A DNA stretch of 64,000 nt, taken from NCBI GenBank assembly GCA_035550215.1, contig DASZPM010000006.1:62001-126000 (forward strand), in the 5' to 3' direction. The position numbers were made by a program, and so were the translations under genes. The DNA comes from JABDFW01 sp035550215 (lineage in GTDB: Bacteria > Bacteroidota > Bacteroidia > Chitinophagales > Chitinophagaceae). Shown here in pieces: positions 17,793-25,915 of this stretch (position 1 is its first letter; every line of letters begins with the position of its first letter). The notes below the pieces were generated by a model that searched no databases, had not been told where the DNA came from, and saw nothing but the letters and a program-made list of their open reading frames with translations.

Positions 17793-18608
17793 ATGTCATA
17801 CAACTTACTAAAAGGCAAAAAAGGCATCATATTCGGCGCGCTCGACGAAAAATCAATTGCATGGAGAACCGCTTTGCGTTGCCATGAAGAAGGCGCCCAG
17901 TTAGTATTAACCAACGCACCCGTGGCTTTGCGCATGGGTGAAATAAATAAACTGGCAGAGCAGGTAAATGCCCCGGTGATAGGAGCGGATGTTACCAGCA
18001 TGGATGATATCAAAAAACTTTTTGAAGAATCAATGGCACATTTTGGCGGGAAGATTGATTTTATACTGCACAGTATCGGTATGAGCCTGAATGTTAGAAA
18101 AGGCAAAAGTTATACAGAGATTGATTACGCGTGGAACCAAAAAACCCTTGACATTTCCGCAACCAGCCTGCACAAGGTGCTGCGTACCGCCTGGGACATG
18201 GATGCCCTGAACGAATGGGGTAGCGTAGTGGCGCTTACTTATATTGCCGCACAAAGGGTTTTTCCCGATTATAATGAAATGGCTGATGCAAAGTCACTGC
18301 TGGAAAGTATAACACGCAGTTTCGGTTATTATTATGGGGCAAAAAAGAAAGTACGAGTAAACACCATTTCACAATCTCCCACGCGTACTACAGCCGGCAG
18401 CGGTGTTAAAGGCTTTGATGGTTTTATTACCTATGCTGAAAAAATGAGCCCGCTGGGCAACGCGTCAGCAGATGACTGTGCTAATTATTGCGTAACACTG
18501 TTTAGCGACCTTACCAAATATGTAACCATGCAAAACCTCTTTCACGACGGCGGCTTCAGCTTTACAGGTGTAACACCGGATGTTATTGCCATGATGAGGG
18601 AGGAATAA
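17793..18608 (+). CDS. fabI: enoyl-[acyl-carrier-protein] reductase (NADH) FabI
   Basis: 271 residues. Reduces trans-2-enoyl-ACP to acyl-ACP, the last step of each fatty-acid elongation cycle, in the cytosol. The atypical SDR nucleotide motif of FabI is present (GIIFGALDEKSIAW), as are DFILHSIG and the catalytic set Y150, Y160 and K167 with Y-x6-K spacing (LTYIAAQRVFPDYNEMADAK). The C-terminal substrate loop and NLFHDGGFSFTGV are normal. The gene stands alone, divergent from the histidine kinase and followed by a bidirectional terminator. Confidence 0.96.
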   Translation: MSYNLLKGKKGIIFGALDEKSIAWRTALRCHEEGAQLVLTNAPVALRMGEINKLAEQVNAPVIGADVTSMDDIKKLFEESMAHFGGKIDFILHSIGMSLNVRKGKSYTEIDYAWNQKTLDISATSLHKVLRTAWDMDALNEWGSVVALTYIAAQRVFPDYNEMADAKSLLESITRSFGYYYGAKKKVRVNTISQSPTRTTAGSGVKGFDGFITYAEKMSPLGNASADDCANYCVTLFSDLTKYVTMQNLFHDGGFSFTGVTPDVIAMMREE

Positions 18609-18717
18609 CACATTATTTTGCAGAACCCCCATATCCGCTTTTTTCATTATTCGGGGTTTAACCTCCTGAAATTACCAGGAACATTGCTACTATCAGATTT
18701 TTGTACCTACCAAATAA

Positions 18718-18756
18718 AACCGCCCCGTGAGCACACGGGGCGGTTAATATTTTTTC
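18718..18756. terminator. bidirectional terminator between fabI and the DUF2795 gene
   Basis: AACCGCCCCGTG and CACGGGGCGGTT form a perfect 12-bp stem around the loop AGCA, followed on the plus strand by AATATTTTTTC. It serves the convergent fabI and DUF2795 genes. The minus-strand side is followed by TTATTTGG, a weaker tract. Confidence 0.9.
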
Positions 18757-18774
18757 GGATAATGAATTTAAGCG

Positions 18775-18996
18775 CTAATACTCATCCTCGTTAAACAGGA
18801 AATCTTCCTGGCTGGGATAATCAGGCCAAATATCTTCTATGCTCTCATATACCTCTCCCTCGTCCTCCAGCTCCTGCAGGTTTTCAACCACTTCAATAGG
18901 CGCGCCTGAACGTATTGCATAATCAATCAGTTCGTCCTTTGTGGCTGGCCAGGGAGCATCTTCAAGATAGCTGGCTAATTCTAGTGTCCAAAACAT
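18775..18996 (-). CDS. DUF2795 protein
   Basis: 73 residues and very acidic. The first 50 match the DUF2795 family (FWTLELASYLEDAPWPATKDELIDYAIRSGAPIEVVENLQEL), a short helical domain conserved as a single-copy gene in Bacteroidota. No enzymatic residues are visible and the function is unknown. The C-terminus is Asp/Glu-rich. A strong promoter lies upstream and a strong terminator downstream, so it is a single-gene unit. Confidence 0.9.
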   Translation of the reverse strand: MFWTLELASYLEDAPWPATKDELIDYAIRSGAPIEVVENLQELEDEGEVYESIEDIWPDYPSQEDFLFNEDEY

Positions 18997-19014
18997 AGCC
19001 TCTTAATTTTTGCG

Positions 19015-19044
19015 CAAATGTAAGCGTTGTAACGAAATAACCAA
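19015..19044 (-). promoter_or_regulatory. promoter of the DUF2795 gene
   Basis: On the minus strand TTG, a 19-nt spacer and TACATTTG match the Bacteroidota housekeeping promoter exactly. The -7 box ends about 18 nt before the ATG. Confidence 0.75.
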
Positions 19045-19151
19045 ATGTGCAATTGTCCCCATGGCTAAATAAATCTATAAAATTATAAAAACACGGTTTT
19101 TACCCGCTTTGTAGTTAGGTTTGCCATAATTACGTTTAAAAAAGGGGATAA

Positions 19152-19817
19152 ATGCTAAAAGCGGTTAATATCCAAAAACGATACGGGCAGTTACAGGTGC
19201 TTAAAGGGGTTAATATAGCAGTAAATGCAGGTGAAATTGTCTCCATCGTGGGCTCTTCCGGCGCGGGTAAAAGTACTTTGCTGCATATTTTAGGTACACT
19301 TGATACGCCTGACAGGGGAGAAATATTTTTAAACAACGTTGCACTGCATACATTAACCGGCAAAAAACTGGCTGCTTTCCGCAACAATAGCATTGGCTTT
19401 GTGTTTCAATTTCATCATTTACTGCCCGAGTTTTCGGCACTTGAAAATGTATGTATCCCCGGCTGGATTTTGGGTAAAAAAAAGAAAGACGTAGAGCGGG
19501 ACGCGACAAAATTGCTTGAGATATTGGGGCTGGCTGACCGCCTTGACAATAAACCGCAGGCGTTAAGCGGCGGCGAGCAGCAAAGGGTTGCAGTGGCAAG
19601 GGCACTAATAAATAAACCTTCCATTGTTTTTGCGGATGAACCTACCGGTAACCTTGACAGCCATAACGCGAAGGAACTGCATGATTTGTTTATTCAATTG
19701 CGGCAACAATTCAACCAAACCTTTTTAATTGTTACCCACAACGAAGAGCTTGCCGATATGAGTGACCGGATACTGCACATGAAAGACGGCATTATTGTAG
19801 CAGAAAGTGCAGGTTAG
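19152..19817 (+). CDS. lolD: LolD-type ABC transporter ATPase
   Basis: 221 residues. Complete ABC ATPase: Walker A GSSGAGKST (about 36-44), Q-loop FQFHHLLPEFSALEN, signature LSGGEQQRVAVARAL, Walker B IVFADEPTGNLD, switch His in VTHNEEL. The FQFHHLLPEF stretch and the length match LolD, the ATPase of LolCDE, which extracts outer-membrane lipoproteins from the inner membrane. The permease genes are not adjacent. TAGGTTTG at 19116-19123 is a candidate -7 box. A MacB-like efflux role cannot be fully excluded. Confidence 0.85.
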   Translation: MLKAVNIQKRYGQLQVLKGVNIAVNAGEIVSIVGSSGAGKSTLLHILGTLDTPDRGEIFLNNVALHTLTGKKLAAFRNNSIGFVFQFHHLLPEFSALENVCIPGWILGKKKKDVERDATKLLEILGLADRLDNKPQALSGGEQQRVAVARALINKPSIVFADEPTGNLDSHNAKELHDLFIQLRQQFNQTFLIVTHNEELADMSDRILHMKDGIIVAESAG

Positions 19818-19832
19818 CGGCAGGGCTAATAC

Positions 19833-20480
19833 CTATCCATCCAGGTCTCTCATTAATTTATCAAAAGCCCTTTTTAACTCCGCAAAATCCTTTTCCAGCG
19901 CAGTTAACCTTGCCTCAAGGCTGTTATTATAATAAACGGCAGTATCTTCTGCAATATCATCTTCCGCCATGGCAGGTGTGCCACCCAGCAGGTGCATATA
20001 GCGTACTTCTTTTTGGCCGGGCTTCCTGGGCAGTTGAACAACAAAGGGCATTTCACCCGAAGAAAGCTTTTCTAAAATCTCTTGTACCTCTTCCAGCGAT
20101 TCGTATTCATACATTCGGCCCGCGTTAGTATTTAATTCACCCGCCGTCTGCGCACCGCGCAGTAACAGCAAACAAACAACCGTTACCTCTGCTGTTGTAA
20201 GCGGGTACACCAGGGCAAAATTATGTTTGTATTTTATCGTACGGCTTGCACCGCCTGTAGCGGTGGCAACAAGACCTTTACGCCGCAGCGTGTTTAATGC
20301 AGCGGTAACCGTTTCTTCATCAAATTGCACCACCGGGTTTCTTGATGTTTTTTGATTACATGCCGCAGTTAACGCATTAATCGTCATTGGGTAATAGTCA
20401 GGTGTGGTGCGGCTTTTTTCCATCAGTGAGCCCAATACGCGCAATTCCACGCTATCCAGCAAATGCAATGTTTGTTCCAT
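19833..20480 (-). CDS. YceH/DUF480 family protein
   Basis: 215 residues, matching the YceH family (two winged-helix domains): LDSVELRVLGSLMEKSRTTPDYYPMTINALTAACNQKTSRNPVV at the N-terminus and LLLRGAQTAGEL in the second domain. A C-terminal coiled coil (ARLTALEKDFAELKRAFDKLM) is predicted. Function is unknown; the winged-helix fold suggests nucleic-acid binding. Convergent with lolD with 15 nt between the stop codons. TATCTTTA lies 4 nt before the ATG, a near match to the -7 box. Confidence 0.9.
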   Translation of the reverse strand: MEQTLHLLDSVELRVLGSLMEKSRTTPDYYPMTINALTAACNQKTSRNPVVQFDEETVTAALNTLRRKGLVATATGGASRTIKYKHNFALVYPLTTAEVTVVCLLLLRGAQTAGELNTNAGRMYEYESLEEVQEILEKLSSGEMPFVVQLPRKPGQKEVRYMHLLGGTPAMAEDDIAEDTAVYYNNSLEARLTALEKDFAELKRAFDKLMRDLDG

Positions 20481-20528
20481 ACAATAAAGATAAAACAGGT
20501 TTGTGGTGAAAAATAAGCAATGTAAAAA

Positions 20529-21539
20529 CTAAGGTGAAACCCTTTCAAATTTCTGTATCGTGTTATTTAAAATATCGCCTGTATAAATATTAGCATCATC
20601 GTCAACCGCCACCGTGTGATACCTGCATACCGGCCCGTTATATCCGCCGCTTCTGCCAAACCGGTTAACAATATTACCAGCAGTATCAAGTATTATTACA
20701 TCGCTGCCTTTGGGTATTGCAAAGCTTGTTATATAGTCAACTGCCGTAATTGTATTATTGCCGCGGTTAAACACAAGTGCATACATTTTTCCAAAATTTT
20801 CATTTTTCCATTCTTTCAAAAATTTCCCGGTTGTGTCAAATACTTCAATCCTGCTATTCTCCCGGTCTGCAACTAATACATGGTCTTTTTCATCCAATAC
20901 TACTCCATGCGGTATATTAAACTGGCCGGCACTGCTGCCTTTAGCCCCCCATTGAAAAAGGAATTTACCCTGTGCCGAAAACTTGGCTACCCGGCTGTTG
21001 CGGTAGCCGTCACTTACATAAAAAGATCCGTCATCCGCCACAGCTACATTGGTCGGCCTGTTAAAATGTACACTGTCATTACCGGGCTCGTTTGCGGTTC
21101 CTACCCTCATCAACAATTTTCCATTGCTGTTAAATTTTAATACCTGCTGCAGGCCGCAATCTGTCACCCAAACATTGTTTTGCCTGTCAACCGTTAAACC
21201 ATGCGGCATAACAAATATACCTGCACCCCAGCTTTTTATTATTTTACCACTTTGCCTGTCAAGCACAATTATTGTATTTTGCTTAATAGGCGAAGAAGGC
21301 ATAGGCCATAATGCCGGCCAGGTTCTGCGGCCACGGTAAAAAACTACGGGATTTTGATTTGTGTCAATACCTATGCCTGAAGGATTGCCCAGCACAAACC
21401 CTTTTGGTAATTGCGGCCAGTTTGGTACCAGCCGGTATACTGCCCCGCTATTTGCCACACCGCTTTTTTCTCTGGTGTTTTTACAAGCCTGGAATAAAAC
21501 GCTTATAAGGGCAAATGCATACCCAACCATTTTTAACAT
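20529..21539 (-). CDS. NHL-repeat beta-propeller lipoprotein, amidating-lyase-like
   Basis: 336 residues. N-terminal hydrophobic segment ending in FQAC, a plausible lipoprotein signal, then a six-bladed NHL propeller (MPHGLTVDRQNNVWVTDCGLQQVLKF, FNRPTNVAVADDGSFYVSDGYRNSRVAKF, FNIPHGVVLDEKDHVLVADRENSRIEVF). Spacing and His/Tyr/Asp content resemble peptidyl-alpha-hydroxyglycine amidating lyase-like proteins, common in Bacteroidota; catalytic activity is not shown. It lies 48 nt upstream of yceH on the same strand. The substrate is unknown. Confidence 0.8.
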   Translation of the reverse strand: MLKMVGYAFALISVLFQACKNTREKSGVANSGAVYRLVPNWPQLPKGFVLGNPSGIGIDTNQNPVVFYRGRRTWPALWPMPSSPIKQNTIIVLDRQSGKIIKSWGAGIFVMPHGLTVDRQNNVWVTDCGLQQVLKFNSNGKLLMRVGTANEPGNDSVHFNRPTNVAVADDGSFYVSDGYRNSRVAKFSAQGKFLFQWGAKGSSAGQFNIPHGVVLDEKDHVLVADRENSRIEVFDTTGKFLKEWKNENFGKMYALVFNRGNNTITAVDYITSFAIPKGSDVIILDTAGNIVNRFGRSGGYNGPVCRYHTVAVDDDANIYTGDILNNTIQKFERVSP

Positions 21540-22218
21540 GATGCTATAAATATACAGGCTGTTTGTGTTTTTTGCACTAACTCTCCGTGGGTCTTTGTTG
21601 CAGTATTCTTAAAATCAAAGGGCATTGCAATAAAAATATTCCATAGCCGTTTTTCCAAAAATGAAACAATTTTTTTCCCAAAACGACACAAAGAGGCAGC
21701 TTAAATGATGAATTTACATTGAAAATAAAATTGGTACAATTATTGGCATTTATAAATCGGTTTTTCATAGGATATTGGATTTAAGACGGGGTAGAATTTT
21801 CATTCAGGCCCCTTTTTTATTTTACTACCTACCCGCAGAAATTCTTTTCCGGCTAAATTAATTTACGTTTATTTTCTTCAGCATATAAAAGGCTGCCCCA
21901 AACATGAGGCAGCCCGGATTAGGAATAGAGGGCTGAAAACTATCCCCTCAATAAAGAGGGCATTTGGATTGCTACCAGCAATGCCTTAAAGGCTGCTGTA
22001 AGAAGCTATTATTACTTAAAGAGCTTTAAAGCCCTTGACCAGGCATTTAGTGGTGTTATTGCACAGAGGTTAGCGATAAAGTTTTAAAAGCAACTACTTT
22101 TTTAAGTGTATCTTTCAAAAAATACCTGCTTTGTTACCCAAAATTATCCCGCGCAACAGGTGAAATCAACTGCGACAATTCGCAGTTTTAAAAATTTTTA
22201 TTAAGTTTATACTAAAAA
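21540..22218. other. 680-nt intergenic region, possible small RNA on the minus strand
   Basis: No protein gene is convincing on either strand. It is AT-rich. The only strong structure is a terminator-like hairpin at 21891-21914. A perfect 10-bp palindrome GCTTTAAAGC is at 22022-22031. Upstream of the hairpin on the minus strand, about 200 nt lacks ORFs, which would fit an untranslated RNA, but I found no clean promoter. Confidence 0.35.
21885..21914 (-). terminator. terminator-like hairpin, minus strand
   Basis: GGCTGCC and GGCAGCC pair perfectly (7 bp) and are followed on the minus strand by TTTTATATG. No annotated minus-strand gene ends here, which is why a short RNA is suspected upstream of it. 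Confidence 0.55.
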
Positions 22219-22956
22219 ATGTCTTCCAGGCAGGCGATTGGCGATTACTCAAAGTCTTTTATTACTGATATACCGGCAGATTTACAGAGCGAGCAGGCAA
22301 AAAACTTCAAAAATACAATTCTCACCTTTCCGGATGAGGCTGTTTACATATACTCCTTTAAAGAAAACAGGATGATATACGCCTATGGATGGGAAGATAT
22401 TTTAGGGTACAGGGATGATGAAATAAATATGCTAACAATAGTAAATATCACATCTCCTGAATACGCCCCATTTAGTAATGAACTTAACGATAAAGCGCTG
22501 ATGTTTATACAGGGCAAAACAGAAGAGCTTGAAAAATACAGTTTTACCATTGAACTGAAGAAAATACACAAAAACGGCAAGGCTATACCAATAATATCAA
22601 AAGTAGGGGTGTTCAGTGCTGAAAACGGCAGGGTTACCGCCATAATAGGGCGCTCCCAAATAAACCACAGCCTGAAATTTGGCAATGTAATGCGTTATGC
22701 CGCCTATGGCCCTGATAAATCGGAGTTTGAAGAAGAACTTAATAAGCAATTGTTTAAATATTACGCCATATCGCAAAAAGAAAAAGAAGCGCTGTCGCTT
22801 GTAGCCCAGGGCTATTCATTCAAAGAAATAGCCAGTCATTATAACGTATCACAATCTGCCATTGAAAAGCGTATCATCCCCATGTACAAAAGGTTTAATG
22901 TTAAAAGCCTTACGCATTTAATAAGCTTTTCATACGACAATCACATTTTACCTTAA
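22219..22956 (+). CDS. PAS-domain LuxR-type transcriptional regulator
   Basis: 245 residues. The N-terminal half fits a PAS domain (about 35-150: AVYIYSFKENRMIYAYGWEDILGYRDDEIN, then KNGKAIPIISKVGVF). The C-terminal 60 residues are a LuxR/GerE HTH (ISQKEKEALSLVAQGYSFKEIASHYNVSQSAIEKRIIPMYKRF). There is no receiver domain or membrane segment, so it probably senses a small ligand or redox state in the cytosol. The stop codon overlaps that of the convergent AAA ATPase gene by 4 nt. Target unknown. Confidence 0.85.
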   Translation: MSSRQAIGDYSKSFITDIPADLQSEQAKNFKNTILTFPDEAVYIYSFKENRMIYAYGWEDILGYRDDEINMLTIVNITSPEYAPFSNELNDKALMFIQGKTEELEKYSFTIELKKIHKNGKAIPIISKVGVFSAENGRVTAIIGRSQINHSLKFGNVMRYAAYGPDKSEFEEELNKQLFKYYAISQKEKEALSLVAQGYSFKEIASHYNVSQSAIEKRIIPMYKRFNVKSLTHLISFSYDNHILP

Positions 22957-24029
22957 GCAAACGCGGGTTGGGCATTTGCGCACTCAACAAGATTTATTTC
23001 CCAAATATTCTCCTCCGCAACACCTATGTCTTCAAGCATCGCCCGCCAGCCATGCACAGCGTGATGACCTGCCTGGTAATTACCCAATACCCAAATAACA
23101 TTTGCCTCTTTTAAAATATCCCGGTTATCATCGTGACGGTCGACAAAATCCAGGAACTTCCCTGCCGTAATAGTATCCTCTACATCGCCGCCGCTATTTA
23201 TATCGTCTATTACAATAAGGGAGGCTGAGCACCAGTCCCAAAGGCAGTCATTCTTCTTTCGCCTGCGGCGGCCTTCACAAAACATGCTGTATAATTTTGT
23301 GCCCGTTGTGTACACGCAGGTTTTGTGCCTTATGGACATTTCTGTGGCAATACCAATACTCAGGCTCGTTTTTCCACACCCTTCAGAGCCAAATAACAGC
23401 AGGTGCTTGCCTGTATTTTCATTATCCACGAATGCCTGTATAGTCTTTTTGTGGCTATCATCAATCAACTCAACATCCCACTGGCTTAACCTGAACTGAA
23501 ATGGGTACTCGGCCGTTTGCAGGTACATTTTAGTAATAAACCAATACCTCGTTGGCTTTACCAACAGCACGGCAAATAAAATAATCAGCCATAAAAACGA
23601 CGTATTAAAATGACACAGCAAACCTGCACATAATGCGCCTAACCAAAAAAAGCCAAGGTCTGTCAGCGTATCGTACCCAACATTCCACCACGCGGGTTCA
23701 AAAACATAATGCTGTTTTGGCAGGTAAAATATTTTTGAAGTTGTACGTTTTTTCAATAAAAGCGGACCCAGGAAATTATACGTTTCAAATAAAAGCCAGT
23801 TTGCCGTAATAAATAAAACAGCCCAACGGGCGGGATTATGGAAAGCATGGTTGTAAGTAAAAATTCTGTATAACACAAAAGTGGGAATAAACCCAAGAGA
23901 AAAATGCCCGAATTGATTAGCCAGCCATGCATAAGTTAGTGTTATACCACGGTAAGAATCCTTGCCGATTAAATCAGCTTTTAGCTGCTTCAATACAGCC
24001 CTGGCAGGTATATTTTTTGGCTTTCGCAT
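22953..24029 (-). CDS. membrane-anchored AAA-type ATPase of unknown family
   Basis: 358 residues. The N-terminal half has about four hydrophobic helices (about 43-58, 68-92, 122-140, 143-160) joined by Trp/Tyr/His-rich segments. The C-terminal half is a P-loop domain with Walker A GSEGCGKTS (214-222), the strand TCVYTTGTKLY, a basic patch GRRRRKK (253-259), Walker B LIVIDD (271-276) and a sensor-1-like VIWVLGNY (312-319). The ATPase part resembles DnaC/IstB-type AAA domains. I do not recognise the combination. The start lies near a divergent deaminase gene. A role in moving or remodelling a substrate at the membrane is inference. Confidence 0.78.
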   Translation of the reverse strand: MRKPKNIPARAVLKQLKADLIGKDSYRGITLTYAWLANQFGHFSLGFIPTFVLYRIFTYNHAFHNPARWAVLFITANWLLFETYNFLGPLLLKKRTTSKIFYLPKQHYVFEPAWWNVGYDTLTDLGFFWLGALCAGLLCHFNTSFLWLIILFAVLLVKPTRYWFITKMYLQTAEYPFQFRLSQWDVELIDDSHKKTIQAFVDNENTGKHLLLFGSEGCGKTSLSIGIATEMSIRHKTCVYTTGTKLYSMFCEGRRRRKKNDCLWDWCSASLIVIDDINSGGDVEDTITAGKFLDFVDRHDDNRDILKEANVIWVLGNYQAGHHAVHGWRAMLEDIGVAEENIWEINLVECANAQPAFA

Positions 24030-24216
24030 AAGGTAGTTGATTGGCAGGCCAATTTACCAAGCAAATTTTACTTTACCATACCACTGCAAATTTTTATGTT
24101 ATAAAAACCGCTTTGAGCATCCTGGCAGGCAGCATACTGTAAAAAGCCCCAACAGCCGGGCTATTTTTCCTGTTTCATTTCCACAAAAATCTTCATCTTG
24201 CAGTAAAGACGCAGGT

Positions 24217-24687
24217 ATGACGAGGGAAGAAAAATTTATGGCTGAAGCTGTGCGGGTTGGCATGGAAGGCATGCGAAATAATGTTGGAGGGCCGTTCGGG
24301 TGTATAATAGTACAAGATGATATAATTATTGGCCGTGGCTGCAACAGTGTTACAAGCAAGAATGACCCTACTGCGCATGCGGAGATAATGGCAATACGTG
24401 ACGCCTGTACCAACCTGGAGCGGGGCAACCTTGCCGGCTGCGAATTATATACCACCTGTGAGCCTTGCCCCATGTGCCTTGGCGCCATTTACTGGAGTAA
24501 GCCTGACAAAGTTTATTACAGTAATACCCGTTTTGACGCCCGGGATGCAGGATTTGCCGATGAATTTATTTACAATGAAATGGAGCTGGCCATTGAAAAA
24601 CGCTCCATAAGTATGCAATGTATAAAAGTGGACGAGGCAAAAAAAATGTTTGAAGAATGGCTAACCCTAAACAAAATACGATATTAA
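24217..24687 (+). CDS. guaD: guanine deaminase-like nucleoside/base deaminase
   Basis: 156 residues from the ATG at 24217, the usual length of Bacillus-type GuaD; the in-frame stretch upstream of it looks non-coding. Zinc site: H54-A55-E56 (DPTAHAEIMAI) and P83-C84-x-x-C87 (TTCEPCPMCLGAIYWSKP). The block DARDAGFADEFIYNE and the short C-terminal extension match GuaD rather than TadA. It would convert guanine to xanthine in purine salvage. The stop codon overlaps the start of the cupin gene (TAATG), so the two are translationally coupled. Confidence 0.85.
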   Translation: MTREEKFMAEAVRVGMEGMRNNVGGPFGCIIVQDDIIIGRGCNSVTSKNDPTAHAEIMAIRDACTNLERGNLAGCELYTTCEPCPMCLGAIYWSKPDKVYYSNTRFDARDAGFADEFIYNEMELAIEKRSISMQCIKVDEAKKMFEEWLTLNKIRY

Positions 24688-25190
24688 TGTTACCGGATGT
24701 AAAAGATATTATTGAGCATTACGGCATGCAGGCGCACCCCGAAGGGGGCTATTTTAAAGAAACCTACCGGGCCGCGGAAACAATAAAAAAAGGTGCTTTA
24801 CCCCGGCGGTTTGGCGGTAACAGGAGCTTTTCAACTGCCATTTATTTTTTACTGGAACAAGATAATTTTTCTGCCTTTCACCGCATTAAGAGCGATGAAT
24901 GCTGGCATTTTTATGCTGGCGGCACGCTGCTTATTTACATAATTAATACAGAGGCTAAGCTGCAGGTGGTAAAACTGGGCAATAATGTATTAAACGGGGA
25001 AACATTCCAGCATGTAGTACCTGCGGGATGCTGGTTCGCCTCAATCCCGGCTGCTTCGACAGATTATAGTTTGGTTGGCTGTACCGTAGCGCCCGGTTTT
25101 GATTTTGCTGATTTTGAATTGGCAGAAAGGGAAGCATTGAAACGCAGGCTCCCGATGTTTTCTGGTATTATTGATATGCTTACCAGGTGA
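24687..25190 (+). CDS. cupin family protein DUF985
   Basis: 167 residues from the ATG in the TAATG overlap with guaD; an upstream ATG 30 nt earlier would overlap guaD more and adds a tail atypical for the family. The single cupin domain of DUF985 is clear: MQAHPEGGYFKETYR, STAIYFLLEQDNFSAFHRIKSDECWHFYAGGTLLIYII, QHVVPAGCWFAS and VGCTVAPGFDFADFEL. His and Glu residues in these blocks would bind a metal. The reaction is unknown; coupling to guaD hints at base catabolism, but that is inference. Confidence 0.88.
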   Translation: MLPDVKDIIEHYGMQAHPEGGYFKETYRAAETIKKGALPRRFGGNRSFSTAIYFLLEQDNFSAFHRIKSDECWHFYAGGTLLIYIINTEAKLQVVKLGNNVLNGETFQHVVPAGCWFASIPAASTDYSLVGCTVAPGFDFADFELAEREALKRRLPMFSGIIDMLTR

Positions 25191-25200
25191 TACTTAATTA

Positions 25201-25235
25201 AAAACCCGGCCGCCTGTTATGAACGACCGGGCTTA
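25201..25235. terminator. terminator between the cupin gene and greA
   Basis: CCCGG (25205-25209) and CCGGG (25227-25231) frame a partly paired 17-nt loop. On the minus strand the hairpin is followed by TTTTTAATT, a good tract for greA. It lies between two convergent genes. Confidence 0.7.
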
Positions 25236-25254
25236 TAATGCTTTCAAAATCGCT

Positions 25255-25728
25255 CTATGCAGTTATTTCTTCAATTTTAAATTTAATAATACCTGTGGGC
25301 GCCTGCACTTCAGCAACCTCACCTTTTTGCCTGCCAATAAGCCCCTTGCCGATAGGTGAGCCGACGGAAATTTTACCAGCTTTCAAATCAGCTTCTTTTT
25401 CGCCAACAATCTGGTAGGTAAAGGTTTTTTTAGTAGCTACGTTGGTAATGGTAACTTTTGTAAATATAGATACCTTGCTCGTGTCAATATTGCTGGTATC
25501 TACAATACGCGCAATGGAAATTTGTGCTTCAAGCTGCGCCATTTTTGCTTCCAGTATCCCCTGGGCCTCTTTTGCCGCATCATATTCCGCATTTTCCTTT
25601 AAATCGCCTTTTTCCCTTGCTTCAGCAATAGCCCTCGAGGCAGCCGGCCGGTCTACAGATTTCATCCTCTGCAGGTCTTCCTTCATTTTATCGAATGCCT
25701 CTTTCGATACATACATAACATCACTCAT
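25255..25728 (-). CDS. greA: transcription elongation factor GreA
   Basis: 157 residues from the ATG at 25728, the normal GreA size; the longer in-frame extension runs into the AT-rich leader and is not conserved in character. The N-terminal coiled coil (residues 1-75, KEDLQRMKSVDRPAASRAIAEAREKGDLKENAEYDAAKE) holds the acidic tip (D and E of GDLKENAEY) that stimulates transcript cleavage in backtracked RNA polymerase. The C-terminal FKBP-like domain ends SPIGKGLIGRQKGEVAEVQAP. A small inverted repeat (CAACGC/GCGTTG at 25764-25790) is in the 5' region. Confidence 0.96.
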   Translation of the reverse strand: MSDVMYVSKEAFDKMKEDLQRMKSVDRPAASRAIAEAREKGDLKENAEYDAAKEAQGILEAKMAQLEAQISIARIVDTSNIDTSKVSIFTKVTITNVATKKTFTYQIVGEKEADLKAGKISVGSPIGKGLIGRQKGEVAEVQAPTGIIKFKIEEITA

Positions 25729-25915
25729 AGTGAATCCCGGTTTAATTAGAGATAAAAAAAATACAACGCCACATAGTGAGTGCAGCGTTGCAATACACAA
25801 ATTTAAAAAAATTAAACTGAAAAAACAAGGGCTTATAATCTCCTAAATGGCTAAAAATGAGTAAAAAACAGCCATTTATGCCCTCTTTTTTGTCATTTTA
25901 CCCCTTTTTTCTGCT

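Noticed and set aside
21577..21768. Minus-strand 63-codon ORF in the 21.5 kb gap
   Set aside because: Composition Asn/Phe/Leu-rich and AT-driven, no start signals, no recognisable domain.
24037..24216. Upstream extension of the guanine deaminase
   Set aside because: The additional 60 codons are not deaminase-like and the shorter product has exactly the usual GuaD size.
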